DNA from: Rhabditoides inermis
Taxonomy: Eukaryota; Nematoda; Chromadorea; Rhabditida; Rhabditidae
DNA length: 64,000 bases
Direction of reading: 5' to 3'
NCBI GenBank assembly: GCA_963966185.1
Contig: CAWZYM010000004.1
Location: 186,001 to 250,000, forward strand
Below are positions 20,930-34,300 of this stretch, one piece after another. Both the position numbers and the translations under genes were made by a program. The notes beneath the pieces are model-generated. The model had not been told where the DNA came from. It saw only the letters and a program-made list of their open reading frames with translations, and ran no database searches. Position 1 is the stretch's first letter; each line of letters starts with the position of its first letter.

Positions 20930-23900
20930 CCTCATAAGGATACTCAGTAATAAGTAGGAGTGTGTAGCTATTTCATTGTGTGTTGTTTGTAATAAGACGG
21001 TCCGGTGTGTCGCTCAATGTCGATAATAACAGTATGTGATTGTTGCTTGGTGACCTTTTCGCCTTTTGTTGACCCGGAGGCGGCGACTGAAAAGATGTGT
21101 GGTGGCGATGGTGGGGGCATAATTAGTGGAATTGTGATCGCGAATCTCTTGTTTTGGGGCGCGGCAGGTCCGATTGCGGCCTAATTTCGGTCCCGGACCA
21201 CCGCCGATTTCCGGTCGAGGCCACTCTGCCAGATCATATTCGGCGAATGATACGTGATTCGTATATGGACTTATTTTGTTCTATATACAGTTACTGTAAC
21301 CTTCTGATTTTAGCTTTGCTACATCGTTGTTAAGTGTTTATGATTACTGGGAGAGATGACCCTCCTCCATAGCGGGTTGGAATTGAAAACTACTGCTGAC
21401 AGTTTACTCATAAAAATAATAAAAAAGTATTATAATGGTTACAGTATCATTTTGAATTTAATGTTACTAGTTTCTCATGTCAAATCGAGGGTTCGTGAAA
21501 AGTGTGCACCGATTCTGTATTTCCCGCCAATTAGTTTTTTTTCATCTTGCATATTTTATGTTTTAAAACTATTTTTTTTGTTTGTTTTTTACATTAGTTC
21601 ATTAGATGGTTTTTTTTCTGATAATGAGTAATCAAAGACATCTCATTTGTCCACAACATCTAGCATTTGAAGCATTTCGAAACCTCATCCTCTAGATTCT
21701 GGAATGAATGTAATGTGTGTGAATCACTTTTCTTTTGACAATGACATTTCCATATTTCCATGTGAGCTAGATCACTGCCAAAGATTGTGGTTTATCGCAT
21801 ACTCATAGAAAGACCTGTTGGTATCTCTCCGTTCTCATACTATCTATTTAAAGTGTTCTCATCTTATCTATTCGATCTTGCTGCGGCTGCAGGAATGCGA
21901 CTCACAGGCTTCTCATGGTTTTTATATTTCCTCTCGCCTCTATCCGTGGATTGCGTTTGCAGAGATTTTTTTCTCTATACGGTGCGTCCTAGGCAACGTT
22001 CTGAATTGCGGGTTGATTAGCTATATAGCCCGTCCCTCCTGCCTCTTACCATGTTGCGAAATGCGAGTTGTTTCTCCCTCGTCGTCGGGCAGAGCCGCCT
22101 CTCGCCGTTTTCGAAACTGGAATGAGCTACCGTAGTTGCGCGTGTAAGTGCATTTCATCATGAAAACGCACCATCACCATTTCCCACATCATTGTATCCC
22201 ACACATGTGTCAGGCGGTAATTTTCGCCTCATCTATGATTTGGCATACCGCCAATACAGTGCTCGGCGATGCGTGTCATCGATTCGCGCATTGATCCGAG
22301 CGGCTTTCGGTGGAAGAGGGCATTGGGCACCCGGTCTGCGCTCTAATTTGGAATGCATTGCGTGCGCTGCGGATGGCTTTACGACTGCCAATGTGTTTCA
22401 CAGTGCCTTCGTCCTTCTGGCTGTTCTTTAATTTGGCCGGCAGATGAATGTCGTCAGCGAGGGTCAGCTCGCTCGCGCCACGCGTGCTTGTGCCCCCGGT
22501 ACCGCCCCTCGGCAAGTCCCGCCTCCCAATGCTGCACAGGCAACAGTCCCTCTCTCTCTGCCATCCCCTCATATTCATCTCTCTGCCGCTCTGTTCTAGC
22601 TATTTTTGTCGCTGTTTCCGTTTTTGCTCGCCTCCCGGGACGGCGACATGATCCGTTTTTCGTTGGTCTCTGCAATTCCCGCGGGTTCTCTTCCTCCTCT
22701 GCTGCTCCAACTGTCTAGATTAGTCTCCGTCGTCGCGTGTCGCTGTCTTCTTGTTTCTGGTGAGAAGCAATAGCCGTTTCCTCTGCTGCGCTGCGCGTCT
22801 CTGCCTCTGGGCCTCAAATTGTCTTCATCGTTGAAGGATTCCTGCTTAGCAGCTGCACCGTTCCGCCCTGTCTTTCTCACCTGCCCCTGCCTAATTGCTA
22901 CTAATAGTCGCTCGCGCAGCTCCTGTTTTGTGCAGCAGGCTCTTGACGCGGGGCGTCTCTTTGCTTCTCTTCTTTCTGCGCAATGTGTCTGCCCTGGCAC
23001 AGCTGTTTACGTCAGTCTTATGCTAATGGCTCTGCACAGAGGAGCAAGAGAGCAGATTGTCTTCTTGCTGAAACCCGATATGGGTTAGTGAGGCGCTCTC
23101 TGTTCGTGGATGTTCTCTGCTGCTACTGCCGCAGCGCCCATCGCTGAGCCTCCTCCTCCTCTCATCAAGCGAATGTGCTTCGGAATGGCCTTTCCCCTCT
23201 CTCGTCCCCGGGGCTCCTGGCTCGGCTTCTAATTAAACCGGCCACAAAGGGTATTTCAGCCGAGCCTATATGCTCGTCCGCCGAGCACTGTCTAGAACCA
23301 CAAAAAGAACATCGATACTGGGCGGAGGGTATTCTCACTTGCCCTGTAGGTGCCAAGCACGCTTGCCTCCGGGTAACTTATATGACCTCAGTCTGGGCGG
23401 TAGCCTCTGTATGTCTGGCGAGGTCGCGCACTCTCCGCGATCTATTCGCTCTCTCGTTGCGCGCAGCCGACCATCGCTCATTTGCAATACTTACCCGTCG
23501 CCGCCGCCGGCTGCCCTCGCATATTCTGATATGTACCCCCGCCGAGATTATTACGATCTATCTCTATTCGCGTCGCTCTCGCACAGCCCTACTCCGGATG
23601 TGTCCGATTTGTCTTTTCGACTAGAGCAACATGCCGGCTTTCAATCATCGTGTTGCGGTTGCGTCGGATGATTCCTGTGATTGCTCAGCCGTGTCGCGTG
23701 TTTCCATAGCTGTTGTCGCTGCGGTTGTAGCAGCATCGTCCTCCCCGATACGCGCGCTGATTCACTTTACAAAAGCCACCGTTGCGTGACTCACCCACCA
23801 ACATCTCTCTTCTCTCCTCCATCGACCACTGATAATGAGTCAGTGCTGTATTATAAAGAGGTCGGCCGCCAGTTTCCGGCACTGGTCACTGTGTACAGTC

Positions 23901-24838
23901 ATCGTCTATATTTGATCTGTACTCTCTCCCTACTGTAGCTCTCATTTTCTACAGTTGCTCTCTCTTCGCCAGGTGTTGACTGAGTGTGTGTGATCTGTTT
24001 GCGAATATTGCAAATGGGAGCGGGCGTGAAAGGTGTCTGCGGTGTGTGAGAGTCTTTCGTGTTCTCATGTATCCATTAGGCCTTGTCTCGCGCGCTCCCG
24101 CTCTCTTTCTCCGCCCCTCATATGCCAGTGTGGAACAGTGTGGATGAATGGCGCTGGCACGGAGCGATGGTTTATTATCTCGCGTGCAATGTGCCCTTCG
24201 TCTCCTCTCTTGGCGGCTCGCGCGCGCGTTGCGTGGGGTCAATTACATGGTGACCCCTTGTGGTGTGTGGGGGGGGATTGGCGGAAGACGGCGTGGGTCC
24301 GCGGTCCGCTAATCTCTCGCATCATCTCATCCGATCTGTGTTTCCCCCTCCTTTCTCCGTTCTCTCTCTCGAATATTTCCGGGACGTGCATATGGTGATT
24401 GCGGCGGACTGATACCGGCGTTGTTTATGCTTTGTGGCTGCATCGAGAGGCTCTCTGTCTAATGAGTCGACGAGTCTGTTGCCCGCACATCCGCACATTG
24501 TTTGTGTTGGCGGCGTGCCCTCGGTGGTCGCGCGCGTGCTTTGGCCGCTCTATGACTAGAAGTGTGCTATTGCGGTGTGCGGTCACTTGTTTGATTATCT
24601 GATCGCACCGTCTCCCCGTGTTTGTCGTGTGATTATTATGAGTGCGTGCTGATGATGATGACGCGAAATGGGCTTCGCCGTTGCTCGTGTATGTCTTGTG
24701 TGTCTCGAATGTCGCCTTGAGTGCTCGCGCGCACTACATGCTACTACTCGCGGTGCGTGACGTTTACACTGGATATACTTGTAAATGTATTATATTGTTT
24801 TGTTTCAGGCTTTAACCTATTCACATCTACTAACAATC
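20930..24838. promoter_or_regulatory. 3.9 kb non-coding region upstream of the calponin-homology gene
   Basis: No exon with credible splice signals and family similarity was found on either strand. An acceptor (TTTGTTTCAG) ends at 24809, 29 nt before the start codon. The leader is therefore either trans-spliced or joined to an unseen upstream exon, and much of this stretch could be promoter or first intron. The sequence is pyrimidine-rich, G/C-balanced and lacks the long microsatellites common elsewhere. Confidence 0.45.
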
Positions 24839-27093
24839 ATGTCTGACGAGCAGAAGGTTGAGTCTGTCGAGAAGGTCGAGGAGACCAAGGTGGAGGAGAC
24901 GGTCGAAGACAAGAAGGAGGAGGTGGCCGAGGCGCCCGCCGCTCCCGCAGAGGAGAAGAAGGACGAGGAGAAGCCAGCCGAGGAGGAGGAGAAGGCTAAA
25001 AAGGAGGAGAAGAAGGAGCCCGAGCCGCCCAAAGACCCCCGCGAGGACCCGATCGGCTGGATCGGACAGCAGATTCCTCCCGCTGTTCACAAGGTGAGTG
25101 AAAAGTGAAATGCGTGTAGCTATTTTCATCTTGTTGTGATAAAATTGCCACTCGTTGATATCCCAAGACTATCCTATTGTTTTAGGTCAACTTCCACGTG
25201 CTTGACTGGGCGCAGAAGCTGGCGGTGGCCGAGGAGGAGAAGAGGCAGCCGCTGCCGGGCAAGAACGACGCCGTCACCCGCAACCAGTTCCTCGCCTTCC
25301 TCCGCGACGGAACCCTCCTCGCCAACCTCGCCAACACTCTACAGGTACACTGCACTGCTCTCTTCTCTATCCGAGTTCCACCTCCTGATGTCAAGGATGG
25401 TGGATGGACATGCAAATTAGTGAAAATTGAGGCAGTGACATATCATCTGCCTTTCAGCCGGGAGCGATCGAGAAGGTGAACGAGGGCGAGGACGCCAAGG
25501 ACAAGGCCAAGCAGACGGAGAACATTGAGGCGTTCGCCAACTGGGCCAAGCAGCAGGGAGTGCCCGAGGACAAGGTGAGCACCACTGTCTCTGTCACTGT
25601 CCTAAGTGCATATGCAAATGAGATCATCCGACTGGTTGGTTATGGTAGGAACTGGACAATGGGCTTTTTTGTACGGTATGCACTATGATTTGTTGACTGT
25701 GGAGAGGGTGTGAAAGTGGGATTGGGAGGGTGTAAAAAGAGGCCGAGAGAGATGGATGGGACAGGATAGGGCAGGATGGAAATGAACAGAGTGCTGCGCG
25801 GTGGGATGGTGACTCATCATATATGTGAACGTCCCATATTTCATTATACTGGACACGGACACGGCTGCTCCTGCGTTGTTGGTTTCTCTCTCTCTAGATT
25901 TCGCAAGGAGATGCGAGCCTCTCTCTCTCGCGTCTCGCGCGATCTCTCATTCTCGTTGTTTCGAGTGAGTCATAGGCCAGCGTATTGGGTGGGATGCTTG
26001 GTGAGTGAGAGGGGGGATTGGATTGTAATCGCTCATTCATTGCGTGTGGTCCTCTCTCGCTGTGAATTGGGTGACTGGTGTGGTTTGTGAGCGCTTGATT
26101 GATGTGATTGGTTCAGTGCACAGAGAGGGGTGTGATTGAATTGAGGCAAAAGTGTGAGGACGGTCTGTCTTGTTCGCACTTTGGCGCCACTGTGGCCCAT
26201 AGAAATGTGAGAGCCGGCGGCGACTGCGGTCGTAAACGTGTTGATGCGAGGAGGGTTGGGTATTGGATGATGAGATAGAGGGGAGAGGGGGCGGAGGGAA
26301 TGGATGGAAGAGCCGGGGCGGTCAGTGGTATGTGTCTTGCAAGGAATGCAATTGTGATGCAAATGAGTGTGCGCGAGCCGCGGCCTGCCTGTCCCCCGGG
26401 ACACGAGTAGTCGATTGTTTCGACTGCCAATATGAGTATGTCTAAGTGTATGTGTTTGCGCGGATCGATTGAGTGGGCGACAAGAGGGTATATGACTGGA
26501 TGGAGGTGGGGGTGGGGGGATTGAGATTAGCGGATCAGTGTAGCCGAGGTCACCACGCGCCGATCGGAAGTGCGCGGCGGCGAGTGCGTTTTGATGTTGC
26601 CGCGAGTGTCTCTCTGACTGACTGACTGACTGACTGATGTTGCAGGTGTTGACGGCGGCTGATCTGTTGGAGAAGGGCAAGGCCGGCTACCCGGCCGTCT
26701 TTGAGACGCTCTGGAACCTGGCCCTGAACGCCAAGGACAAGTTTGCCAAGGACGGCGTCGACGTCGATGCTGTTGTTGCCGCGGCCGGAGCCGCTGTCCG
26801 CTCGAGCCTCATCCAGACGATCCTCGGCTTCTTCAAGCGCGCCCGGCCTGCCGCGCAGTCTGCCAAGCAGGCCGCCATGGAGGCTGAGGAGAAGGAGAAG
26901 GCGGAAAAGGCTGCCGCCGCCGCCGAGGAGCCCGCCCAAGTGGTGGCAGAGATTGTCGAGGAGGAGTGCGCCAAGGTATGTATGGGGTACTGTAGGAATG
27001 TGAGAGTTGGTGGAGATAGAGACGCAGGTGTGTACTTTGCAGGTGGACGCTGCTCCGGCCACGTCTGCCGCGCCCGCTGTCGCCGCCAACTGA
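24839..27093 (+). CDS. calponin-homology (CH) domain protein, 303 aa
   Basis: Five exons, 24839-25093, 25186-25344, 25458-25574, 26646-26975 and 27043-27093, join in frame. Residues 1 to about 70 are a Lys/Glu/Pro/Ala-rich low-complexity tail starting [15 protein letters not shown]. From about residue 85 to 210 is a single CH domain of the calponin/transgelin type: [57 protein letters not shown] helical, Ala/Glu-rich C-terminus ends the protein. Single type-3 CH proteins bind or organise actin, often in muscle or cortical cytoskeleton. I see no calponin repeats after the domain. G/C-rich third positions suggest strong expression. Intron 3 is 1.07 kb and ends in a (CTGA)n tract. Four ATGCAAAT octamers lie in introns and just downstream. 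Confidence 0.85.
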
Positions 27094-27402
27094 GTGCGAC
27101 TCTGAGTGGCACTGGCACTGGACCAGCCGTATCCTCGCTGCTTGTTTTTGTGTGAGTCGAGGGTGTCATTTGAGTGGAGACTAGGCGGTCTGTATTGATT
27201 TCGGGGGTTTGACTGGCTGGGTGGTGTGACGGGTTTTTGTTGGCGGTGGCTCCTTTTTGCTGGTTTGGATGATGCGCTGAAGGGCACATCACGCAAGGGC
27301 CGCCGGGACGGTGTCTTGAAGGGGATTGTCACTCACGCCAGCCGGCCGCTGCTAACCCTCGCCCGATTGCCGATTGGTGTCTATATCGTCGCGTATGCAA
27401 AT
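25410..27402 (+). promoter_or_regulatory. cluster of four ATGCAAAT octamers in and after the calponin-homology gene
   Basis: Exact octamers lie at 25410-25417, 25612-25619, 26357-26364 and 27395-27402, all on the same strand, in introns 2 and 3 and the 3' flank. This is the classical POU-homeodomain site. Others in the window are at 20539 (reverse), 41089 and 46524 (reverse). Confidence 0.4.
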
Positions 27403-28292
27403 TGCTCTTGGCTGCGCGAGGAGAGGGGAAGGCGAGAGACCATCTGGTCATCAGATTTTGAAGCGAACGAGCGAGCGCCGCGGACTAATGCTTATTTGTG
27501 AAGGGATTTGGCGCGAAGAGATGGGGGTGGGGGGTAATTGCGGTTGGATGGGGCTGTATGTTGATGGTATTGCTTTCAGGTGGTGGCTGCTGTGTCGCTT
27601 CTTGGCATCTCTCTCCTGTTTCTGCAACTGCAATCATCATCGAGTTTTACTAGTTGGATTTGTCAAATCCGTTGGTTGTTTCGCTCTCTCTCTCCCATTC
27701 ATGCATTCTGAGACACTAGCAAGCAAGCCCTTCCCCTCACTCACATTCGATTTCCCCATGAGTGGGTCCCATAGCATATTATTTATTACGTATTTTGTCA
27801 TGTTACATGAGTCTATGGTTTGTGTAATATTACGCATCGTTTCCACTTTTCCACTACCACCCCCAATTCCCGTTCGATGATCTTTGTTTCTATTGTGTTT
27901 GTGTGACACGTTGGCGTCCGAGATGCCCAAATAATGATGATAAGATAAATATCGATTAATAATTGATTGTTTGAACTGATATCAAAATGAAATGTTGATC
28001 TCCCTATTGCTACATGGCTATAGCCTAAAGATACGAAGGATGGATCAGGCTGCTCTGCTCTTGATGACAGCACTCGAATATTGAGAAGTAACTTCGCAGA
28101 TGTTGGTAGGTAGAAACTGAATGATTATATCTAGTTGAGAATGGTTGCTGTCGTCGAATTTGCTAGTCGAATACTATAAATGCATGTAATAACTGATGAA
28201 TGTTATTTTTTGTGGAAGGTTGATTAAGAATCAACATAATTTCTGAACAAGATTTGTCATTTTATCAATCTTGATCAGAGTGAGCGGTCGGA
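27094..28292. other. 3' flank and intergenic, no gene seen
   Basis: No exon supported. It contains one octamer at 27395 and AT-rich sequence from 27930. The left part is presumably the calponin-homology 3' UTR. Confidence 0.5.
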
Positions 28293-28712
28293 ATGAGTAA
28301 CTCGTACCAGTTTGATGTGAGTCGATCAATAATCATTCGAGACAGTCGATCAATAATCAATCAATATGTAGATATTGGACGTTCTTTTCACACTGGTCGT
28401 CGCTCTGATCGGATTCACTTGCATTCTATTCGGCATCTACAACATGTACATGGACACGTACGGAAAGGTATCGATCGATTATCGATTGCGCATTGATTTA
28501 TCGATTAGGCTCTGTTGTTCGAGGAGCGTGTGCGAAGGGCGGACGAGGAGAAGAGAAGCCGGGAGACGGAGCCGCCGCCGAAGACAGTCTCCAAGGACAC
28601 CGCTACTGCTCCCAGTGGGTGTGTAGGGAAGGGAGTGCGGGGTACGGTAGTCGAGAAAATCGTTGCAGGACGCAGCGTACCGAATGAGAAAGACAAGCTG
28701 CTGCCCAAATGA
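28293..28712 (+). CDS. small single-pass membrane protein, 107 aa
   Basis: Exons 28293-28316, 28372-28467 and 28509-28712 join in frame, with introns of 55 and 41 nt. After eight N-terminal residues comes one strong membrane segment (DVLFTLVVALIGFTCILFGI), then a Tyr/Met-containing turn and a charged, Lys/Arg/Glu-rich tail to the TGA. The last exon contains a possible further 45-nt intron (about 28619-28669, GTGTGTAG to TTGCAG) that would shorten the tail; I keep the longer frame because it stays open. No family is recognised. The layout suits a tail facing the cytosol, but topology is not proven. Confidence 0.6.
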
Positions 28713-28939
28713 TCAAGCGAGGATAGATAGTTTGCATGTCGTGTTTGTAGATAAATGTTCATTTGAGCTTGTATCTCGTTTCCTATACACTTACAGTATG
28801 CATAAATTTCAGAGCGTACAGTTGAAGTAAAAGTAAATTCGATAATCGATGAGGAGAGCTATCATATAGAAGAAAAATACACACTGTAAAAACGGTCTAG
28901 GAAAGCTCGAGATTTCTTGAGAGTAAACTATTTTTGTAT

Positions 28940-31294
28940 TTATGTGAGGACGGCTTTCAAGCGATGCTTGGATCGGGTGCGCACATCGCGAACATCGGAG
29001 AGCAGAACTGAAAAAGAGGAGTTTACCTCCCCGCCTCTCTCTCTCTCTTCCCCTCTCTCTCTTTTCCTCTTTTTCTCTCTCTCCCTCTCCCTCTCTCTCC
29101 TCTCACTCTCTCCCTCTCTCCCTCCCTCCCTCTCACCATTATCCATATGCCCTCCGGCGAGTCGTCGCCGGAACATCTGCTCCGCCTTGCTGAACATCCA
29201 CGGAAAGAAGTCCTGGAAGGGGAGATGAGAGAGAGAGGGAGAGAGGGAGAGGGGGGAGAGAGACAGAGAGACAGAGACAGAGAGAGAGAGACATAGAGAG
29301 AGAGAGAGAGACATAGAGAGAGAGATCCGCGCACCTTGCTGAGCTCTGTGTGCATGAGCTGCAGCCGCGCGCTGTGCTGGTTCATCTGTCGCGTGTCGAT
29401 GCCCACGCACTTTTTCGACGGCCGCGTCTTTTCGAGTTCCTGAAAACTCACGAATTAGTGCCCCTGAAAAATCCTGATACTTTCTGAGGATCTTTCTAAG
29501 GTCAAGGGTCTTTTTCGCATCAACTTTTAAAGAAAAGGAAATGTGTTTCTCTCCCCCCCCCCCCCGCCGCACCTGTAGACTCTTGAGCGATGCCTCGGTG
29601 AGTTCCTTGCACGTGAGCAGCGCGAGGTCCTTGGACGCGTGCGCCTCGTGCTCCCGTCTGTATTGATTCATTGATTGATTTGTGATCGATTAACGATTTC
29701 TCGAGAAGGACTGTCGTTACAAGCCGAATGATTGTTTATATTTCAAATGTTATTCCGCTCGAAATGTTGAAGTTGATTGATTATCGATCGATTGAGTGTA
29801 CAGTACATAGATTGAGACACATCCTCGAACGTGGACACATATGTGCCAACAGTCAATAAAGAATCAAGACACGTGCAGCAATGTTTTGTACTAGCTGAGG
29901 TCTCGCGATGTCGGTCGTTTCATAACAATATCCGAAGTAATGCAAAATTGTTCCTCAGGCTATTATAAGAATCAGGGCCTTGTTCTTGACTTGTGGTAGG
30001 TGTGATAGGTGATAGGGTATGATAATTAATTGCTAACGAGATCGTCTAAGACGTGCTGACCGCCTCGCCTTCTCGATGAATCGGTTATTCTTCTCGACGC
30101 CTCGAGGCCGGTCTCATCATAACACTATCCCAAGTAACTCAACGGCGTAGGCAAAAGTAACTCGAACTAGTTGGAGACTACACACTCGACAGGCTGAATG
30201 AACGAGACTGATGGAACTGACCGCCGCGCCTTCTCTTCCTCTATTAGTCGGTCTCATGAAAACAATATCCAAAGTTTTTCGAATTTCTACTTGACATGCT
30301 GGCTGACTGAAGGATCAGGGTCTTGTTCTTGTTTCAGATGGTGACGCTATATAGTTCTATGCTCGCAATAAGTTGCGTGCGGTGTGGTAGATCAGAAAAA
30401 GACTGCGAGTCTGCTCTCGGCAATAGCGCGCAAAACAAGAGAGGCAGACGGTTATGGCACCGTGTTTCGAACTGCAAGCGAGGCAGATCGAAAACTATCG
30501 CTCTGGCGCAGAGTATAGACTGACCGCCGCGCCTCCTCGATGAGTCGGTTCTTCTCCTCTAAGGCGGCGCGTATCTCGGCCTCGGTCACCTCCCGCTCGG
30601 CTCGCTCGCGCGACATGCTCTCTGTGGCGCGAGCCATCTCGACCTGCAATGATCGTAAGTAAACGCATTCCCATTTCATTTAGACCTTCATCTCTAATTA
30701 GTAAATAGCACAGATAACAAACGGTAGTGTTTCGAACAATATCGTGAGTCGTAAACTTTTCGAATCTTCAGCTCCTTGCTTGAAATCATTGAGCACCTTG
30801 AGCTCCCTCGGTTCTCACCTTGAGCTCCTCCAGCTCCAGTTCGATGAGGAGCGTTTCGATGGCCCGATTGATGGCCGAATCAGCCAGTTCGATCACCAGA
30901 GACGCCACGTCCGAGTCGAATTGCTGAATGAGAAATAGTCTGATATTATTCCTATTAGATTTCAATTCATCCAAGTAGCACATGGTATGGTACTGTGATA
31001 GAATCGCTGAATAGAAAGCGCTCCAGTTCAGCGTTCTGACATTTATCCGGAATCGTTATATCTGTACATGGCATTGTAATCATACAAAGTGATTATTGCG
31101 GATTCGGCCATCTTAATGATTTACTGAAAAAATCGAAAGCGAACCGCGAAACCGTATCGTACAGCGTGGTTGTCTGATTGTAGTTGTAATGATAGGGACA
31201 AAATAAAACGATAGAACAGCACAGCGGGCATGCAAAGGAATTTGTGGTGTCTCTCTCCCTCTCTCCATCCCCCTCTTTCTCCCTTCCCTTCCTT

Positions 31295-31337
<43 letters not shown>

Positions 31338-34300
31338 CATCCCTCCATCCCTCCTCCTTTCCCTCTCTCTTCTCTTTGCTCGGAGAGAAACGATTTTGAA
31401 CGAGGGCTTGTCACGAAACTACGGCGACAAAAGTTCAGGCAAGAAAGTCGAGACGCCAGGCGCTATGATATGTGTATGTTGATTTGCCCGGTGAAGCTCG
31501 AAGAGCTGTGGTCGATAGTGATATATGATAATGGATTCGCTGCTACGCTGATGTGCGGGCTTCCGTTTTAGGTGGCGACCACGCGTATTGGCGTATTGCA
31601 GGAGGCAAAACGCTGCTAATGTGAATGTAATGCAATGCGCCGTTTTCTAGTGGTACTAGCACCAAGGCGAGAGGATTGATCGAAGTTCTGGAGGAAACCT
31701 GGAAAATGTTGCTAATGCGCGCTTTCGAGTAGTACGCGGCATGGTTATGTCGATGCTAAAAGCGCGTAATATGAGGATTGATCGAAGTTCTGAGGGAAAC
31801 CAAAGGAAAAGACTGCTGCCGCGCTCTAAAAGACTGCTGCTGCGCGCCGAGCAGTGAAGTAAACGGCAGTTGTCAGATGTGTATACCTATTCTACCGGTT
31901 GCAATGATAAACGCACCTCATCGGTCTGTATGGCCGTCTCGACTATGGCGTAGGTCTTTCCCGCCGAGGTGGGCGGCGTGAAGGCGGGCGCCACGCGGCT
32001 GGAAATGGGAAAGATTTGTGACAGATGTGACAATGTGACAATGTGACAATAAACAAAAAAAAACATGTGAAAGATTTTCAATCGGAAGACAGTTTTGCGG
32101 GGACAACGACCCTCATCAGAGCGGGAGCGCACTCGAACAGATCGGAAGTACTTCTAGCATCTCCAGAATCAGAAAATGCCCTCCTCCTCCTCCTCCTCCT
32201 CCTCCTCCTCCTCCTCCTCCTCCTCCTCCTCGACTCACCGATAGCGCGGCCGTCTCTCATGGGACAGTTGCTGTGTGTCTCGCTCACTCGGTGAGGTCGG
32301 CGAGCCCAGGGTCGGCACCACGCGGGCTGCATTCGGTCGTTAATCGTTTTTTAATGTTTAATTTAGTTCATTTGTAATGATTACATATCACATATCCTCT
32401 ATAATTGTGTGCTATCCGATCTTCCATCATGCTAGAGTTTAAAATTTAGAAATCAGACTGCAAATCAAGCGCGCTGCAAACAAATCTCTTGGTCAAACGT
32501 CAGACCTGCTCGACTCCTCGAGCCTTCTTCCGCTGGTTTCCTCAGGTGTTATTGGAATTCAGTTTATTCAGAATGATTGCGATTCCTCTAGGATTACGTG
32601 TTATGTGTGCTACCAGATGAGCCAACAAGATAGAATTGTTTGTCGGAATCAGGCTGATACACGATACACCAACAAAAACACGTGGTCAGCCGAACCAATA
32701 AGCGAAGCGAGAACCCCGTTTTGTGATACTTGGTGACTTGACGACTAATGATGGTCACTGGGTCTTTCGGAAAATGCCTTTTCACCGACGCGCCGAAAAT
32801 AGCAAATCTTGCGTGCGGGTGTGTGATATAAATGTCACGAGAGCGTCATAGGCCGGCATAGAAAAGCGAAAATAGAAGAGAAACAGAAACAGAAGTGATG
32901 CTGGCCTGGACATGGCTTTGGATAAAAATCGGAAATGCTTCAAAGGAATATTCAAAACATTCCTATATATTCAGGGGCAAACTTATCTCTTCTCGCCCAA
33001 AGAACAGTCAAGGCAAGTGTTCGCGGGAGGGTGTTCGGGAGTATTTTAAACACGAAAGGCACTTGGAAAGTGTTTCGAAAAAGGTGTTTGGAAAATTCTG
33101 GAAACGCACTGGTCTGCTGTCGGCTGTGCGCCGTCGGGACGAAGCGGACGGAGCGGAAGGAGGTGCTCGGCTTCTCGATGCCCGCGCCTCCGTAGACCCC
33201 GTACCTGGAACGTCTCTCTCTCTCTCCATCTCTCTCCTCTCTCTCTTTCTCTCTCTCTCTCCTTCCTCTCTCGCTCTCCTCTCTCTCCTCTCTCTCTCCT
33301 CTCTACCTACACATTCTGCACGGTCGGCAGTTGTGCGAGTGTGGACGTGGGCACACCGCGACGACACGGGACTCGCACCTGTGAAAAAGTGTTTTGACTA
33401 AAATGTTCTCTTCTCCTCTTGTTTTGCGCACGAAATAAATGGCGACACCGAGTCACACGACACGACCAATGAAACGATATATTATCCAAATTATACAAAA
33501 CCTCTCATGCATGTGTATTTGTACTTGAAATGTTCATGAAACGCTATCCTGGATAAACTTTTGACGTTGACTTTGAACTTTGACTTCGAAAGGCTACCTG
33601 TTGCTGTCTATATCTCCCTCCTCCTCCTCCTGCTCCGCTCTTCTTCTCCTCTTTGATGTTGGGCTGGGCGAGTTGCGGCAGCGCCGATTCCAGCTGCGAC
33701 CTGTGCGTGGTTTGTGTGTTTTGCGCTTTGTGGTTTGTGGTTTGTAGTTTGACGTTGTGTTTCATTCGGTGCAAATACCTACGAGCTAGGTTCTTATGAA
33801 AAAGTGTCATAATAATATTTGCGATTCCGAATAAACATTTGAATTTTAAGATGAATTTACCGAATCACTCCTATCCGATAGCGCTGCTCGCCGGCCGCTT
33901 TCTTCACCTGAACGGGACAATCCCTCCCTTCCTCCCTCTCTCTCTCTCTCTCTCTCCCGCTCTCTCTCCCGCTCTCTCTCCCGTTCTCTCTCTCTCCCTC
34001 TCCCTTTCTCTCTCACCTCTCTCTTGACCTGCTCCCTCTCTATTCTTCTCGTCGCGAACACACTCCCTCTATACACTCGCGGATCCACCGCTATATTACA
34101 GTGTGACAGGACCTGAAAATTTGCAAACAAAAATAAAATAAAACTTTTTTAAACATTTTTTTGACAGTGTGTACCTAAAAATTTTTTCTTGCAAACAAAA
34201 AAGAACATGTATGCACATTTTTTTCTGAACAGAAGGAAACGATTAGGCAAACAGGATGCGAGGAAGCCATAAAAAGAGCGAAAACGCACGCGCCTCGAAA

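Noticed and set aside
21780..24602. Several 60-150 codon frames upstream of the calponin-homology gene
   Set aside because: Composition is not protein-like, no splice partners keep frame, and no family similarity was seen.
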